From NCBI RefSeq assembly GCF_015207825.1, contig NZ_JADEWC010000006.1:62001-126000 (forward strand): a stretch of DNA of 64,000 bases. The letters are read 5' to 3'. A program made the translations under genes and the position numbers. Below, piece by piece: positions 19,461 through 28,349 of this stretch; position 1 is the stretch's first letter; the number at the start of each line of letters is the position of its first letter. The stretch is from Cyanobacterium stanieri LEGE 03274. Its GTDB lineage: Bacteria > Cyanobacteriota > Cyanobacteriia > Cyanobacteriales > Cyanobacteriaceae. The notes below the pieces were generated by a model that did no database searches, was not told the origin of the DNA, and was given only the letters and a program-made list of their open reading frames with translations.

Positions 19461-20354
19461 ATGGCCGATCAACTAATTAGAGCAACCGCAGCCGATGGCG
19501 GTATCCGTGCAGTGGGAGTAATCACCACCAAAAGTGTACAAGTAGCCAAAGATAGACATAACTTATCCTATGTTGCCACCGCCGCCCTAGGTAGGGCGAT
19601 GTCTTCGGGTTTATTACTCGCCTCTAGCATGAAACAAGAAGGCTCAAGGGTAAATATCAAAATTAAAGGAAATGGGCCTTTAGGGGGAATATTAGTAGAT
19701 GCAGGGTTAGATGGTACCGTCAGGGGTTATGTGGCTAATCCTTCCGTGGAATTACCCCCCAATGCCATGGGAAAATTAGACGTTGGTAAGGCAGTGGGTA
19801 AAGAAGGTTTTTTGTATGTCATCAAGGATGTGGGCTATGGCTACCCTTATTCTAGTACCGTAGAACTTATTTCTGGAGAAGTAGGGGAAGATATTGCCAA
19901 TTATTTAGTAAATTCCGAGCAAACCGCATCGGCTTTGTTGGTGGGGGTATTTGTGGGCAAGGATGGAGTTACTGCTTCCGGGGGAATTTTATTACAAGTG
20001 TTACCCAAGGCTTCCCATGATGAAAATTTGATTGCTACCTTGGAAGGGCGCGTTGGGCAGTTAAAGGGTTTTACTCCTCTACTTAGACAGGGTAAAAGTT
20101 TAACGGATATTTTTAATGATTTGTTGGGGGATTTTGGTTTACATATTTTCCCTGAGGTACAAATGGTTAGGTTTGATTGTAGTTGCTCTTTTGATCGTAT
20201 GTTAGGGGCTTTGAGAATGTTGGGGGTGGATGAATTGGAAGATATGATTGTCACTGATGGCGGTGCGGAGGCTACTTGTCATTTTTGCAATGAGGTTTAC
20301 CATGCTACCCCTGAGCATTTACGGGAAGTTATCGAAAATATTAAGGCTCAGTAA
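19461..20354 (+). CDS. hslO: Hsp33 redox-regulated chaperone
   Basis: Holdase chaperone switched on by oxidative stress when its zinc-bound cysteines form disulfides. The start is placed at the ATG at 19461 (MADQLIRATAADGGIRAVG), which begins exactly where Hsp33 proteins begin. The upstream extension to 19296 is low-quality sequence containing ATTGCCC heptamers and is rejected. The product is 297 residues, normal length. The zinc site is complete: CSC at 240-242 and CHFC at 273-276. It is followed by a good terminator and is convergent with the peroxiredoxin gene, another redox defence gene. Confidence 0.95.
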   Translation: MADQLIRATAADGGIRAVGVITTKSVQVAKDRHNLSYVATAALGRAMSSGLLLASSMKQEGSRVNIKIKGNGPLGGILVDAGLDGTVRGYVANPSVELPPNAMGKLDVGKAVGKEGFLYVIKDVGYGYPYSSTVELISGEVGEDIANYLVNSEQTASALLVGVFVGKDGVTASGGILLQVLPKASHDENLIATLEGRVGQLKGFTPLLRQGKSLTDIFNDLLGDFGLHIFPEVQMVRFDCSCSFDRMLGALRMLGVDELEDMIVTDGGAEATCHFCNEVYHATPEHLREVIENIKAQ

Positions 20355-20378
20355 ATTCATAGTTAAACAATTTCTTGC

Positions 20379-20403
20379 CAAGGGGGTAAAACCCCTTGTT
20401 TGT
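20379..20403 (+). terminator. hslO terminator
   Basis: Perfect 7-base stem CAAGGGG / CCCCTTG with loop GTAAAA, followed by TTTGTTATT, 24 bases after the hslO stop. It lies between two convergent genes. Confidence 0.75.
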
Positions 20404-20405
20404 TA

Positions 20406-20861
20406 TTACATGGATTGAATGGTTTTTATGGCTTCGTCAACGTGGGCTTTAAAGTCTAGCATGGAGTCAAAGATATGTTTAACAATACCTTCTTTATCAA
20501 TGACGTAAGTAACTCTCCCTGGTAGAATAAAAAGGGTGGAGGGTACACCAAATAGTTTTCTGACTTTATTTCCTTGATCGCTTAGTAAGATGAAGGGAAG
20601 GTTATATTTTTGGGCAAATTGTTGATGGGATTGGGGGCTATCTCCACTGATGCCGATGACTTCTGCCCCTGCATCGGTAAATACTTCGTAGCTATCTCTA
20701 AAGGCGCAAGATTCGGCGGTACATCCGGGGGTGTCGTCTTTGGGATAAAAGTAAATAACGAGGGATTTTTTGCCGATGAAGTCTTCGATATTAATTTTTT
20801 CTCCGTTTGCTGAAGGTAAGGTAAAGTTAGGAATGCGATCGCCTATTTTCAATGCAGACAT
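20406..20861 (-). CDS. prxQ: peroxiredoxin Q / BCP
   Basis: Thiol peroxidase that reduces H2O2 and organic hydroperoxides with thioredoxin as reductant. The motif PGCTAESCAF carries the peroxidatic Cys47 and the resolving Cys52 five residues later, the typical PrxQ arrangement. The 151 residues match the family length, with no signal peptide, so it is cytoplasmic. The conserved YPKDDTPGCT and GDSPQSHQQFAQKY segments are present. Convergent with hslO. Confidence 0.96.
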   Translation of the reverse strand: MSALKIGDRIPNFTLPSANGEKINIEDFIGKKSLVIYFYPKDDTPGCTAESCAFRDSYEVFTDAGAEVIGISGDSPQSHQQFAQKYNLPFILLSDQGNKVRKLFGVPSTLFILPGRVTYVIDKEGIVKHIFDSMLDFKAHVDEAIKTIQSM

Positions 20862-21014
20862 AATTAATGATATATAAAGGTTTATAGTAATATTCTATAT
20901 TGCCTTATGACTCTATGTTAGAGGGTTATAAAAGTTGATGCCCTATAGGGGTATTGAAAAAATAACGACGATATTAAAACATAGAAAGGGTATATTATCT
21001 TTACTATATTTTCC

Positions 21015-21551
21015 ATGTTAAAAAAATCATTATGGTTTAGTTCTATTTTGATTATTTCTACTTTATTTTCTCCTGTTAAAACCTCTGCCCATGGGGTTTT
21101 GCTTGAATATGAAAAGGTAGGGGCGATCGCCCTTAAAGCTCAATATGACACTGGACAACCGATGAAAAATGCCCAAGTGCTGATATATGCACCAGATACA
21201 AGTCAAGAGCCTTATTTACAAGGTATAACCGATGAAAATGGTAATTTTACTTTTTATCCGGCTCAAAATACTACGGGAACTTGGACTGTAAAGGTTACCA
21301 CCGCAGGTCATGGCAGTATTATTAATATACCTATTCTATCATCTGATGTGGGGAAAATTACCCCAGATAATAATATTAATAACCAAGAAAATAACAATGT
21401 TATTTTTAATTCTAGTCAAGGTCAAATTTCTAATAACATATCAGCAACTCCCAACAATGGACAAAAGTTATTAATGGCGATGTCAGGGGTATGGGGATTA
21501 GTCGGCACGGCTCTATTTTTTTCCCGTTCTAATAAAGAAAAATTTCAATAA
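21015..21551 (+). CDS. membrane-anchored NikL/CbiL-like accessory protein
   Basis: Predicted extracytoplasmic partner of the Ni/Co uptake protein encoded 38 bases downstream. It has an N-terminal signal peptide (KKSLWFSSILIISTLFSP...TSA), and the mature protein starts at AHGVLLEYE with an N-terminal histidine that may bind metal. A carboxypeptidase-regulatory-like beta domain follows (NAQVLIYAPD, TDENGNFTFYP, GTWTVKVTTAGHG), then an Asn-rich linker and a C-terminal transmembrane helix (MAMSGVWGLVGTALFF). This order is typical of NikL/CbiL-type proteins fused or linked to CbiM. The metal (Ni or Co) cannot be told. No riboswitch is visible in the 150 bases upstream. Confidence 0.8.
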   Translation: MLKKSLWFSSILIISTLFSPVKTSAHGVLLEYEKVGAIALKAQYDTGQPMKNAQVLIYAPDTSQEPYLQGITDENGNFTFYPAQNTTGTWTVKVTTAGHGSIINIPILSSDVGKITPDNNINNQENNNVIFNSSQGQISNNISATPNNGQKLLMAMSGVWGLVGTALFFSRSNKEKFQ

Positions 21552-21589
21552 CAATTATTACTATTTATTATTAAAATATATTTGCTCAA

Positions 21590-22228
21590 ATGCACATTCC
21601 TGATGGTTTACTATCTCCCACCGTTTCAATTTCGGGTTATGCTATGACAGGGGGCTTAACGTGGTTTTGTCTCCGACAAATTCATAAAATACCTAACTAT
21701 CAAGAACAAATACCTAAAGCCTCTTTATTAACTGCTGTTTTTTTCGTTTCTTCACTGATACATATTCCCATTCCTCCTTTTAGTATTCATTTAATTTTAA
21801 ACGGTTTAATGGGTATTATGTTAGGATATTTTTCTTTTCTGGGCATTTTAATTGGCCTATGTTTTCAGGCAGTTTTTTTTCAACATGGTGGTTTATCTAC
21901 CCTAGGAATTAATGGTATTATTTTGGGTTTACCTGCTTTGATTAGTTATTTTTTATGGCATTGCAAAAAGTATAGTTTATTTAACTTTAAGATAGACAAA
22001 AATATTATATTTTTTTTGGGTGGATTTTTAGGAGTTTTTCTATCGGCATTATTATTTATTTCTATTAATCTTGCTAATATCAGCCCTGATTTAAATATAG
22101 AATTAGAAAGAGCAACTTTTTTTACCTCTCTAATAGGTTACGGTATTCAAGGAATTATTGAAGGTATTTTAGTAGTTATTGTTATTTCTTTTTTTGAAAA
22201 AATTAAGCCAGAAATTATTAGTAACTAA
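21590..22228 (+). CDS. cbiM: energy-coupling-factor Ni/Co transporter S component
   Basis: Membrane substrate-binding component of an ECF-type nickel or cobalt importer. The N-terminus MHIPDGLL is the family hallmark: the free amino group and His2 coordinate the metal, which fixes the start at this ATG. The 212 residues have about six hydrophobic segments and the family motifs IHIPIPPFSIHLILNGLMG and FFQHGGLSTLGINGI. CbiQ (T component) and CbiO (ATPase) do not follow, although they usually do; they must be elsewhere or absent. Likely co-transcribed with the preceding accessory gene. Confidence 0.92.
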   Translation: MHIPDGLLSPTVSISGYAMTGGLTWFCLRQIHKIPNYQEQIPKASLLTAVFFVSSLIHIPIPPFSIHLILNGLMGIMLGYFSFLGILIGLCFQAVFFQHGGLSTLGINGIILGLPALISYFLWHCKKYSLFNFKIDKNIIFFLGGFLGVFLSALLFISINLANISPDLNIELERATFFTSLIGYGIQGIIEGILVVIVISFFEKIKPEIISN

Positions 22229-22558
22229 TTTTTTTATAATACTAATATCTTTTTCGTTTTATTAACTGATTTTACGTTCTCATATTTTTTTTAGCAGGTG
22301 GCAGGTTAAAAATATGAAAAGTTTTTATTAAGTTATTGAGGAAGTGAAAATAAGACCATTAATTAATGTAGAGTTGTTCTAAATTTTTGAACCTGATACC
22401 CGATATCTAACACCTCATCTCCCCTACTCCTCATCTCCTTAACCCCCCATCAACCAGTAATCTGCAAACTAACCATAATGAGAATGAAACGTTATACTAT
22501 CAAAATATAAATATTTTATAAAACTTCGTTTTGTTCACCATCAACCAATTTTTGTACG
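22229..22558. other. intergenic region cbiM-hrcA
   Basis: No gene is seen. It contains CCTGATACCCGATATCTAAC (octamer-like repeat) and a pyrimidine-rich CTCATCTCCCCTACTCCTC stretch near 22410-22450, both of repeat types found elsewhere in the window. A possible -10 TATACT lies near 22490. No CIRCE inverted repeat (TTAGCACTC-N9-GAGTGCTAA) was found upstream of hrcA. Confidence 0.6.
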
Positions 22559-23644
22559 ATGACTGTTCAAGTTAACCTTAATGAACGCCATCAAAGAATA
22601 TTACAGGCAACGGTTAAACATTATATAGCTACTGCCGAACCTGTTGGCTCAAAAACCTTAATTCAAGAATATGATTTTAGTGTAAGTTCTGCCACTGTGC
22701 GTAATGTCATGGGTAAGTTGGAGAAAGCAGGTTTTCTTTATCAGCCTTATACTTCGGCGGGGCGTATTCCTTCGGATTCGGGTTATCGTATTTATGTAGA
22801 TCGACTTTTACCTTCTAAAAAACCTTTAAAAAAGTCTTTGGCGAAAAATCTCAGTCGTCAAATGGGAGCGCCACAGAAAAATTATGAGATTTTATTTAAA
22901 AAAATTACTCAGGTTTTATCGGATTTGAGTGGTTGTATTGCCTTAGTTACCCTTCCCCAAACTGCTAGTAATATTATCTACCATTTACAGTTGTTGAGGA
23001 TTGGGGAACAAAAAATTATGTTGGTGATGGTGATTGATAATTATCAAACGGAGTCGGTATTATTTGACCATCAAGATTTTAATTTAGATCATGATCATCA
23101 GATGGGGGAGGTAATTGATCAGGAATTGCAGATGTTGTCTAATTTTCTTAATCATAAACTCAAGGGGCGATCGCTCTTAGACATAGATAATTTAGATTGG
23201 AGTGAGTTAGAACAAGATTTTAAACAATATGCCCACTTTATTAACCATCTTTTGGATAAAATTACCGAAAACTACCGTATTTCCAATTACAGTCCCATTC
23301 TGGTACAAGGTATTGCCAAGATGGTGCGTCAGCCTGAATTTGCCCAGATAGAACATTTACAAATTTTATTACAATTACTAGAAGAGGAACAGGAAAAACT
23401 TTTCCCTGTGGTATTTAATTTAGATGAACAAAAGGAATCTTTTTCCAAAGTAAAAATTACCATCGGTTCGGAAAATCCCCTTCAATCTATGCACTATTGC
23501 AGTTTAATTTCTTCTAATTATTATCAAGGTACTTACCCTGTGGGCAGTGTGGGCATTATTGGCCCCACTCGCATAGCCTATGAAGATGCGATCGCCCTTG
23601 TGGAATCCACCGCCGATTATCTTACCAATGCCATGGAGGAGTAG
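22559..23644 (+). CDS. hrcA: heat-inducible transcription repressor HrcA
   Basis: Represses groESL-type heat shock genes by binding CIRCE operators, with GroEL as modulator. The N-terminal winged helix is clear: LNERHQRILQATVKHYIATAEPVGSKTL, then the recognition part SSATVRNVMGKLEKAG and the wing YTSAGRIPSDSGYRIYVD. The C-terminal GAF-like effector domain ends with GSVGIIGPTRIAYEDAIALVE. At 361 residues it is a normal length. It stands alone here, not with grpE-dnaK-dnaJ. Confidence 0.97.
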   Translation: MTVQVNLNERHQRILQATVKHYIATAEPVGSKTLIQEYDFSVSSATVRNVMGKLEKAGFLYQPYTSAGRIPSDSGYRIYVDRLLPSKKPLKKSLAKNLSRQMGAPQKNYEILFKKITQVLSDLSGCIALVTLPQTASNIIYHLQLLRIGEQKIMLVMVIDNYQTESVLFDHQDFNLDHDHQMGEVIDQELQMLSNFLNHKLKGRSLLDIDNLDWSELEQDFKQYAHFINHLLDKITENYRISNYSPILVQGIAKMVRQPEFAQIEHLQILLQLLEEEQEKLFPVVFNLDEQKESFSKVKITIGSENPLQSMHYCSLISSNYYQGTYPVGSVGIIGPTRIAYEDAIALVESTADYLTNAMEE

Positions 23645-23708
23645 GGGTGATGGGGAGTAGGTTATTTTAATAACTGATCCTCGATATAAAATATTGTTTA
23701 AGTTAGTG

Positions 23709-23822
23709 AATCATATCAAGTCCGCCTGACCACTTATAAATTAGTAATATCAATTAGTTCAATTTATTGAACGAACTACTCTTAGCCGTGTAATTCATTA
23801 TACGGTGGGCAGTACATCTACT
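23709..23822. repeat. dispersed hairpin element, copy 1
   Basis: It starts with AATCATATCAAGTCCG, similar to the end of the 43-kb copy, then has GTTCAATTTATTGAAC (23757-23772) and a second hairpin with arms CCGTGTAA / TTATACGG (23786-23805). The second hairpin differs from the other copies by a compensatory base change. Confidence 0.75.
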
Positions 23823-23863
23823 ATTGCCCATTCCCTGCCTTAACCAGAAAATTTGATAATAAA

Positions 23864-26059
23864 TCATCCTTCTTTTTGTAAAACTTCCTCAAAGGGAAAA
23901 TCATTGGCGGCCATGACAAAAGCAACGGTAGGTAAATTTTCCGTTCTTTTCAACCAACTATGGTAATATTCGGCAAAGTTTTCATCGGCGGGGGCTAAAC
24001 CCAAAAAGATTAAATCAGCGCCCCGAGAGTTTTCCTGCAAAATATCATCAAAGGAACTTTCTTCACTGACAATAACTTCGGGAATCAGTTCTATATTTAG
24101 TTTTTGAATAAGCTCCCTAATGTTGTTTTTTGTCGGTTCTAGGGCGTTAGGATTACCGACAACTAATTTGAGGTAAATGTTCGCCCGTGACCAGTGCCAG
24201 TCGTTTTTGAGCAGATAAGCAAGTAAAATCATCAGACTACCATTGGCTTGCATTCCCCCCCACCAAACATCGATACGGCGATGCTTACCCAGTGGATTGG
24301 TGGGGTTTTGTTTGAGGATAAGGATATTTCTGTTTAATTGATGAATTTGGCTAACCATCTGGCAATAGTCTTGATGCCCTTGCCAATCATCCCTTAGCCA
24401 AGCGGTGCTACTACCGAGAATGATGGTATTAGGGGTTAAAGCACCAATCCCGTAGCTTTCTACCAATTTAGGCACGATGCCAAAGGTGTCATCAGAGCGA
24501 ACAATTTTTACTAATCCTTGTACTTCATTTTTGGTTAAGTATTCCTTGACGGTATTTTCGAGGTTTTGTTTACTTTGATAGTCTCGTCTTTCGGGAATGA
24601 CACTGGCAACGGTTAAAAAGCCTTTGTGGTTAAAACTGTCGGCTAATTTGACCAATGACCAATTTTTCTGGGGAGAATGGAAGAAAGTGAGGATATGGGG
24701 ACGCCAATTTTTGGGATCTGGGATTTCTTCTTCTACTTGATAAATCCCTGTGCGTAGTAATGCCATCCACATTCCCCGACGGCTATCCCCCCAAGTTACT
24801 TGTAATTCCTGTCTTTGCAGATATAGATAAATACCTAAGACGATAATGGCGGCGACTATAGTGGCGATCGCATTTATGAGAAACATTACCCCTAAACAAC
24901 CCAAAGCACCAGTTACCGACAAACTCCAATGGATTTTGAAGGTGGGGCGAAAGGAAGGGGAATCGAGGAAACTTTCAATACCTGCGGAGGCGTTTAACAC
25001 TAGGTAAGTAGTCAGGAAAAACATGGTTAAAATGGGAGCAATCAAGTTTAAATCCCCTAAACATACCGCCGCTACGGCAATGCCTAAAGTTACCGCTGTA
25101 CCTAATCTTGGTTCATCATTTTTACCTGCCCCTTGCCCCAAAAAACTGAGGGATTTGGGAAAAATATTATCTCTGACTAGGGCTTGTAATACCCTCGGTG
25201 CGCCCAAAATGCTACCAATGGCGCTACTTAATGTCGCTCCCCATACTCCAAGGGCGATCGCCCCTCCCCAAAAAGACATCCTCGCCATGATAAAGGGTTC
25301 ATCAATCAAGGTTTGAGCATCAGCCCTAAAACCTAGAAAAATCGGAATAATCATATAAATGACATAACCAGTGCCAACGGCGGCCAAAGTACCAATGGGT
25401 AAGGCTTTGCTAGGATCTTTCAAATCCCCCGACATATTCACCCCTGCCATGATGCCCGTCACCGCAGGAAAAAACACCGCAAACACTTGCCAAAAAGATT
25501 GATCTGTGCTTCTCCATAGCTCCATTTGTGTCTCTTCCACAGGTTGCCCCAAAAAGAAAGATACTAGGGAAAGGGCGATCGCCCCCATGATAAAATATTG
25601 AGCTTTAATGGCAATTTCAGCACTGGTGAGGGCTAACACACCCACGCCAATGGTGATAGCTAAGGCTATGTAAAGTTGATATTCTGCCCAAGCAGGTACT
25701 ATTTGGGTGACACTCTCCGCAAAACCAAGGGTATAAAGCGCCACCGACAACGCCTGAGCGATATATAAAGGGATTCCCACCGCTCCCCCTGTTTCAATGC
25801 CCAAAGAGCGACTAATCATATAATACGCACCCCCGGCCTTAACCACTCGATCCGTGGCGATCGCACATACCGACAAAGCCGTTAAAAAGGTAATGGCGTT
25901 AGAAAGAGTAACAATGATAAAAGTGCCGAGTAAACCCACATTACCCACCACCCAACCAAAACGGAGATACATAATTACCCCCAAAATAGTCAGAATAGAC
26001 GGGGTGTAAACTCCCCCAAAGGCACTTAAGCCGGAGGATTTTTGTTCGTTAACATTCAT
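23864..26059 (-). CDS. SLC12-like cation-chloride cotransporter / APC permease
   Basis: Inner-membrane transporter of the amino acid-polyamine-cation superfamily. The first 420 residues carry about 12 hydrophobic segments and begin with the SLC12-like GVYTPSILTILGVIMYLRFG. MAGVNMSGDLKDPSKALPIGT is also characteristic of cation-chloride cotransporters. The remaining 310 residues form a soluble SLC12-type C-terminal domain. The start chosen is the ATG at 26059 (MNVNEQKSSG); a TTG nine bases upstream is possible but weaker. The product is 731 residues. The transported ion is unknown; K+, Na+ or Cl- is inferred only from the family. Confidence 0.88.
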   Translation of the reverse strand: MNVNEQKSSGLSAFGGVYTPSILTILGVIMYLRFGWVVGNVGLLGTFIIVTLSNAITFLTALSVCAIATDRVVKAGGAYYMISRSLGIETGGAVGIPLYIAQALSVALYTLGFAESVTQIVPAWAEYQLYIALAITIGVGVLALTSAEIAIKAQYFIMGAIALSLVSFFLGQPVEETQMELWRSTDQSFWQVFAVFFPAVTGIMAGVNMSGDLKDPSKALPIGTLAAVGTGYVIYMIIPIFLGFRADAQTLIDEPFIMARMSFWGGAIALGVWGATLSSAIGSILGAPRVLQALVRDNIFPKSLSFLGQGAGKNDEPRLGTAVTLGIAVAAVCLGDLNLIAPILTMFFLTTYLVLNASAGIESFLDSPSFRPTFKIHWSLSVTGALGCLGVMFLINAIATIVAAIIVLGIYLYLQRQELQVTWGDSRRGMWMALLRTGIYQVEEEIPDPKNWRPHILTFFHSPQKNWSLVKLADSFNHKGFLTVASVIPERRDYQSKQNLENTVKEYLTKNEVQGLVKIVRSDDTFGIVPKLVESYGIGALTPNTIILGSSTAWLRDDWQGHQDYCQMVSQIHQLNRNILILKQNPTNPLGKHRRIDVWWGGMQANGSLMILLAYLLKNDWHWSRANIYLKLVVGNPNALEPTKNNIRELIQKLNIELIPEVIVSEESSFDDILQENSRGADLIFLGLAPADENFAEYYHSWLKRTENLPTVAFVMAANDFPFEEVLQKEG

Positions 26060-26540
26060 ATAATTCAACTAATTAAAAATTTATTTTTAGATATGCTTTT
26101 TAAGCAATTTTGATTATTTTATCGGTTATGCTTTCTTGATTAATGTTCTCTGATCTATATATTTTTTGATCATAATAGTATTAACTTATTAAGGGCGATC
26201 GTCTAATATTAACCATTAAAAAACAAATCATTAACCAAAGTTTATTATCATTCAAACCATCAAATAATAACCTTTAAATTTTAGCTATATTTTTGATCAC
26301 TTATATCTTAATTAACTTGAGTTCAGAATAAAATGTATAATCTTCAAAAATGTAAACCATTGACAACTAACAATAAATAATTGAACTATCATCACCCATA
26401 CTCCCCATCACCCACACTCCCTATCCCTCATATTCCCCCTCAACGTCCCATTTAGTTGCAAAAAAAACGACCCATATTTTGCTATAATCGTCTTGTCGAA
26501 AAAGACCATCGAAAAATTTAAAATATATATAAGATTCAAT
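26060..26540. other. intergenic region upstream of psbH
   Basis: No gene. It holds TAACTTGAGTTCAGAATAA (26313-26331), one copy of a recurring 19-base motif, a pyrimidine-rich CATACTCCCCATCACCCACA-like stretch at about 26395-26440, and the psbH promoter. psbN, often near psbH in other genomes, was not found on either strand. Confidence 0.6.
26456..26490 (+). promoter_or_regulatory. probable psbH promoter, extended -10
   Basis: TGCTATAAT at 26480-26488 matches an extended -10 (TG-n-TATAAT). A TTGCAA lies 21 bases upstream, longer than the ideal spacing for a -35. It would give a leader of about 45 bases before the psbH ATG. Confidence 0.5.
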
Positions 26541-26744
26541 ATGTCACAACGTACCCCTTTAGGCGATTTACTAAAACCCCTTAACTCCGAATACGGAAAA
26601 GTAGCCCCCGGTTGGAGTACCACCCCTTTAATGGGTGTTTTCATGCTCTTATTTTTAGTATTCCTGCTCATTATTCTCCAAATTTATAACTCCTCTCTCC
26701 TTCTTGATGGAATCGTGGTAGATTGGTCAAGTTTAGGAAGATAA
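26541..26744 (+). CDS. psbH: photosystem II protein PsbH
   Basis: Small thylakoid membrane subunit of photosystem II needed for stable assembly and for QA-QB electron flow. The start is the ATG at 26541 ([20 protein letters not shown]), the conserved N-terminus; the frame extends 16 codons further upstream without family similarity. The product is 67 residues with one membrane helix ([20 protein letters not shown]). The chloroplast phosphorylation extension is absent, as in other cyanobacteria. tatA follows 63 bases downstream. Confidence 0.98.
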   Translation: MSQRTPLGDLLKPLNSEYGKVAPGWSTTPLMGVFMLLFLVFLLIILQIYNSSLLLDGIVVDWSSLGR

Positions 26745-26807
26745 ATTCTCCTATTGATATAAGGTTGATTGTTGATTTACAGACTCTTTAGTTAAGACAA
26801 GATTATT

Positions 26808-27080
26808 ATGAATGTTTTTGGCATCGGACTTCCTGAATTAATTTTGATTTTTGTGGTAGCCCTTTTAGTTTTTGGCCCGAAAAAATTACCAGAAATCGGT
26901 AAGACTTTAGGAAAAACCCTCAAAGGTTTTCAAGATGCCTCTAAAGAGTTTCAAGATGAGTTTAAAAAAGAAGCTCAACAAATTGAAGAAACTATTTCCA
27001 TGAATGCTCAAATAGAGTCTAGCAAGGATCAAGAAAAAGTTCCTAGCCCCACAGAAAATGCTAATTCTAAATCTGAGTAA
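26808..27080 (+). CDS. tatA: twin-arginine translocase subunit TatA
   Basis: Pore-forming subunit of the Tat system that exports folded proteins across thylakoid and plasma membranes. It has one N-terminal membrane helix with the TatA start [29 protein letters not shown], then an amphipathic helix ([21 protein letters not shown]) and an acidic unstructured tail. At 90 residues it is TatA/E-sized rather than TatB. tatC lies in this window near 60.3 kb, so the two are unlinked. Confidence 0.93.
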   Translation: MNVFGIGLPELILIFVVALLVFGPKKLPEIGKTLGKTLKGFQDASKEFQDEFKKEAQQIEETISMNAQIESSKDQEKVPSPTENANSKSE

Positions 27081-27153
27081 TAACTAACAAATGGTCAATG
27101 TTTTTTGTTTTCCACTATTATTTGATTAAGCATAGTTAATAATTGCCATCATC

Positions 27154-28326
27154 ATGAATATATTAGTAGTGGGACATTCCTACATAGTAGATTTAAACTG
27201 TGAAAAACTAAGGGAATTAGCCAAAATCAGCCCCGAAATTCAAGTTAGGGTAGTTGTGCCTAAAATTTGGAATCCGGGGGGGGTACAAAATAAAATTATT
27301 ACATCTGAGTTTAAAGACGAGGGTAATTTTAAAATTATTCCCATTACTAATTATAGTCAAAATCATCAAGGTTTATTAACCTTTAGTCCAGAAATAATTA
27401 GTTTTTTAAAAGATTTTAAACCCCATATTATTCATGTAGAACAAGGAATAAAATCCTTTGCCTATGCCCAATTAATTATCTTAAATAAAATACTAGGACT
27501 AAAAGCTAAAAATTTCTTTTTTACTTGGTGGAATATTCCCTACGATCTTAAATTTCCCTTTAGTTGGCTAGAAAAATTTAACCTTAATAATACCCATGGA
27601 TTTATTGCAGGAAATCAAGATGCTTTAGATATTATTAATGACCATGGTTACCGTGGTAAGTCTGTTGTAATGCCTAATTTGGGTATTGATGATATTTTAT
27701 TTGCCCCCAAAAAAGAACCTTATCTAAAAGATGAAATAGGGATTAAAAATAATGAATTTGTAATTGGTTTTGTGGGTAGATTTGTTTCTGAAAAAGGCAT
27801 TTTAACCCTAATAAAAGCAGTTAGCAGTTTAGAAAATAATCACTGGAAATTGTTACTTTTGGGTAGGGGAGAATTAGAACAAAAAATAATTGAAGAAGTC
27901 ACAAAACTAGGACTAAAAGATAAGTTAATTATTATCCCTAGTGTTGCCCATAATCAAGTCCCCCGTTATATTAATTTAATGGATACCTTGGTATTACCTT
28001 CGCAAACCGATGAGAGTTTTAAAACGATTTCGGCAAAGGGATGGAAAGAACAGTTTGGTCATGTTTTAATAGAAGCAATGGCTTGTAAAGTGCCTGTCAT
28101 TGGCTCTAATTCAGGGGAGATTCCCTATGTAATTGGGGACGATGGTTTAGTATTCCAGGAGAAGGATGATAAGGGTTTAAAGGATTGTCTTGAGCAATTG
28201 ATGAATAATCCTGATTTGGCTAGGGATTTGGGAGAAAGGGGTTATCAAAAAACCATGGAAAAATACACTAATAAGGCTTTGGCGAGGGATTTATTAAAGT
28301 TTTATGAACAGGTTTTAATGTCCTAG
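27154..28326 (+). CDS. family 4 glycosyltransferase
   Basis: GT-B fold glycosyltransferase, probably adding a sugar during surface polysaccharide synthesis. The C-terminal donor-binding half has VIGFVGRFVSEKGILTLIKA and the EX7E region FGHVLIEAMACKVPVIGSNSGEIPYVIGD. The N-terminal MNILVVGHSYIVDLNCEKLR is like proteins annotated in cyanobacteria as hormogonium-polysaccharide (Hps-type) transferases, but that link is from memory only. The 390 residues carry no membrane segment. The next glycosyltransferase begins 23 bases downstream, so the two form an operon. Confidence 0.9.
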   Translation: MNILVVGHSYIVDLNCEKLRELAKISPEIQVRVVVPKIWNPGGVQNKIITSEFKDEGNFKIIPITNYSQNHQGLLTFSPEIISFLKDFKPHIIHVEQGIKSFAYAQLIILNKILGLKAKNFFFTWWNIPYDLKFPFSWLEKFNLNNTHGFIAGNQDALDIINDHGYRGKSVVMPNLGIDDILFAPKKEPYLKDEIGIKNNEFVIGFVGRFVSEKGILTLIKAVSSLENNHWKLLLLGRGELEQKIIEEVTKLGLKDKLIIIPSVAHNQVPRYINLMDTLVLPSQTDESFKTISAKGWKEQFGHVLIEAMACKVPVIGSNSGEIPYVIGDDGLVFQEKDDKGLKDCLEQLMNNPDLARDLGERGYQKTMEKYTNKALARDLLKFYEQVLMS

Positions 28327-28349
28327 GGATTAGGTGAAAAAATAAAACT

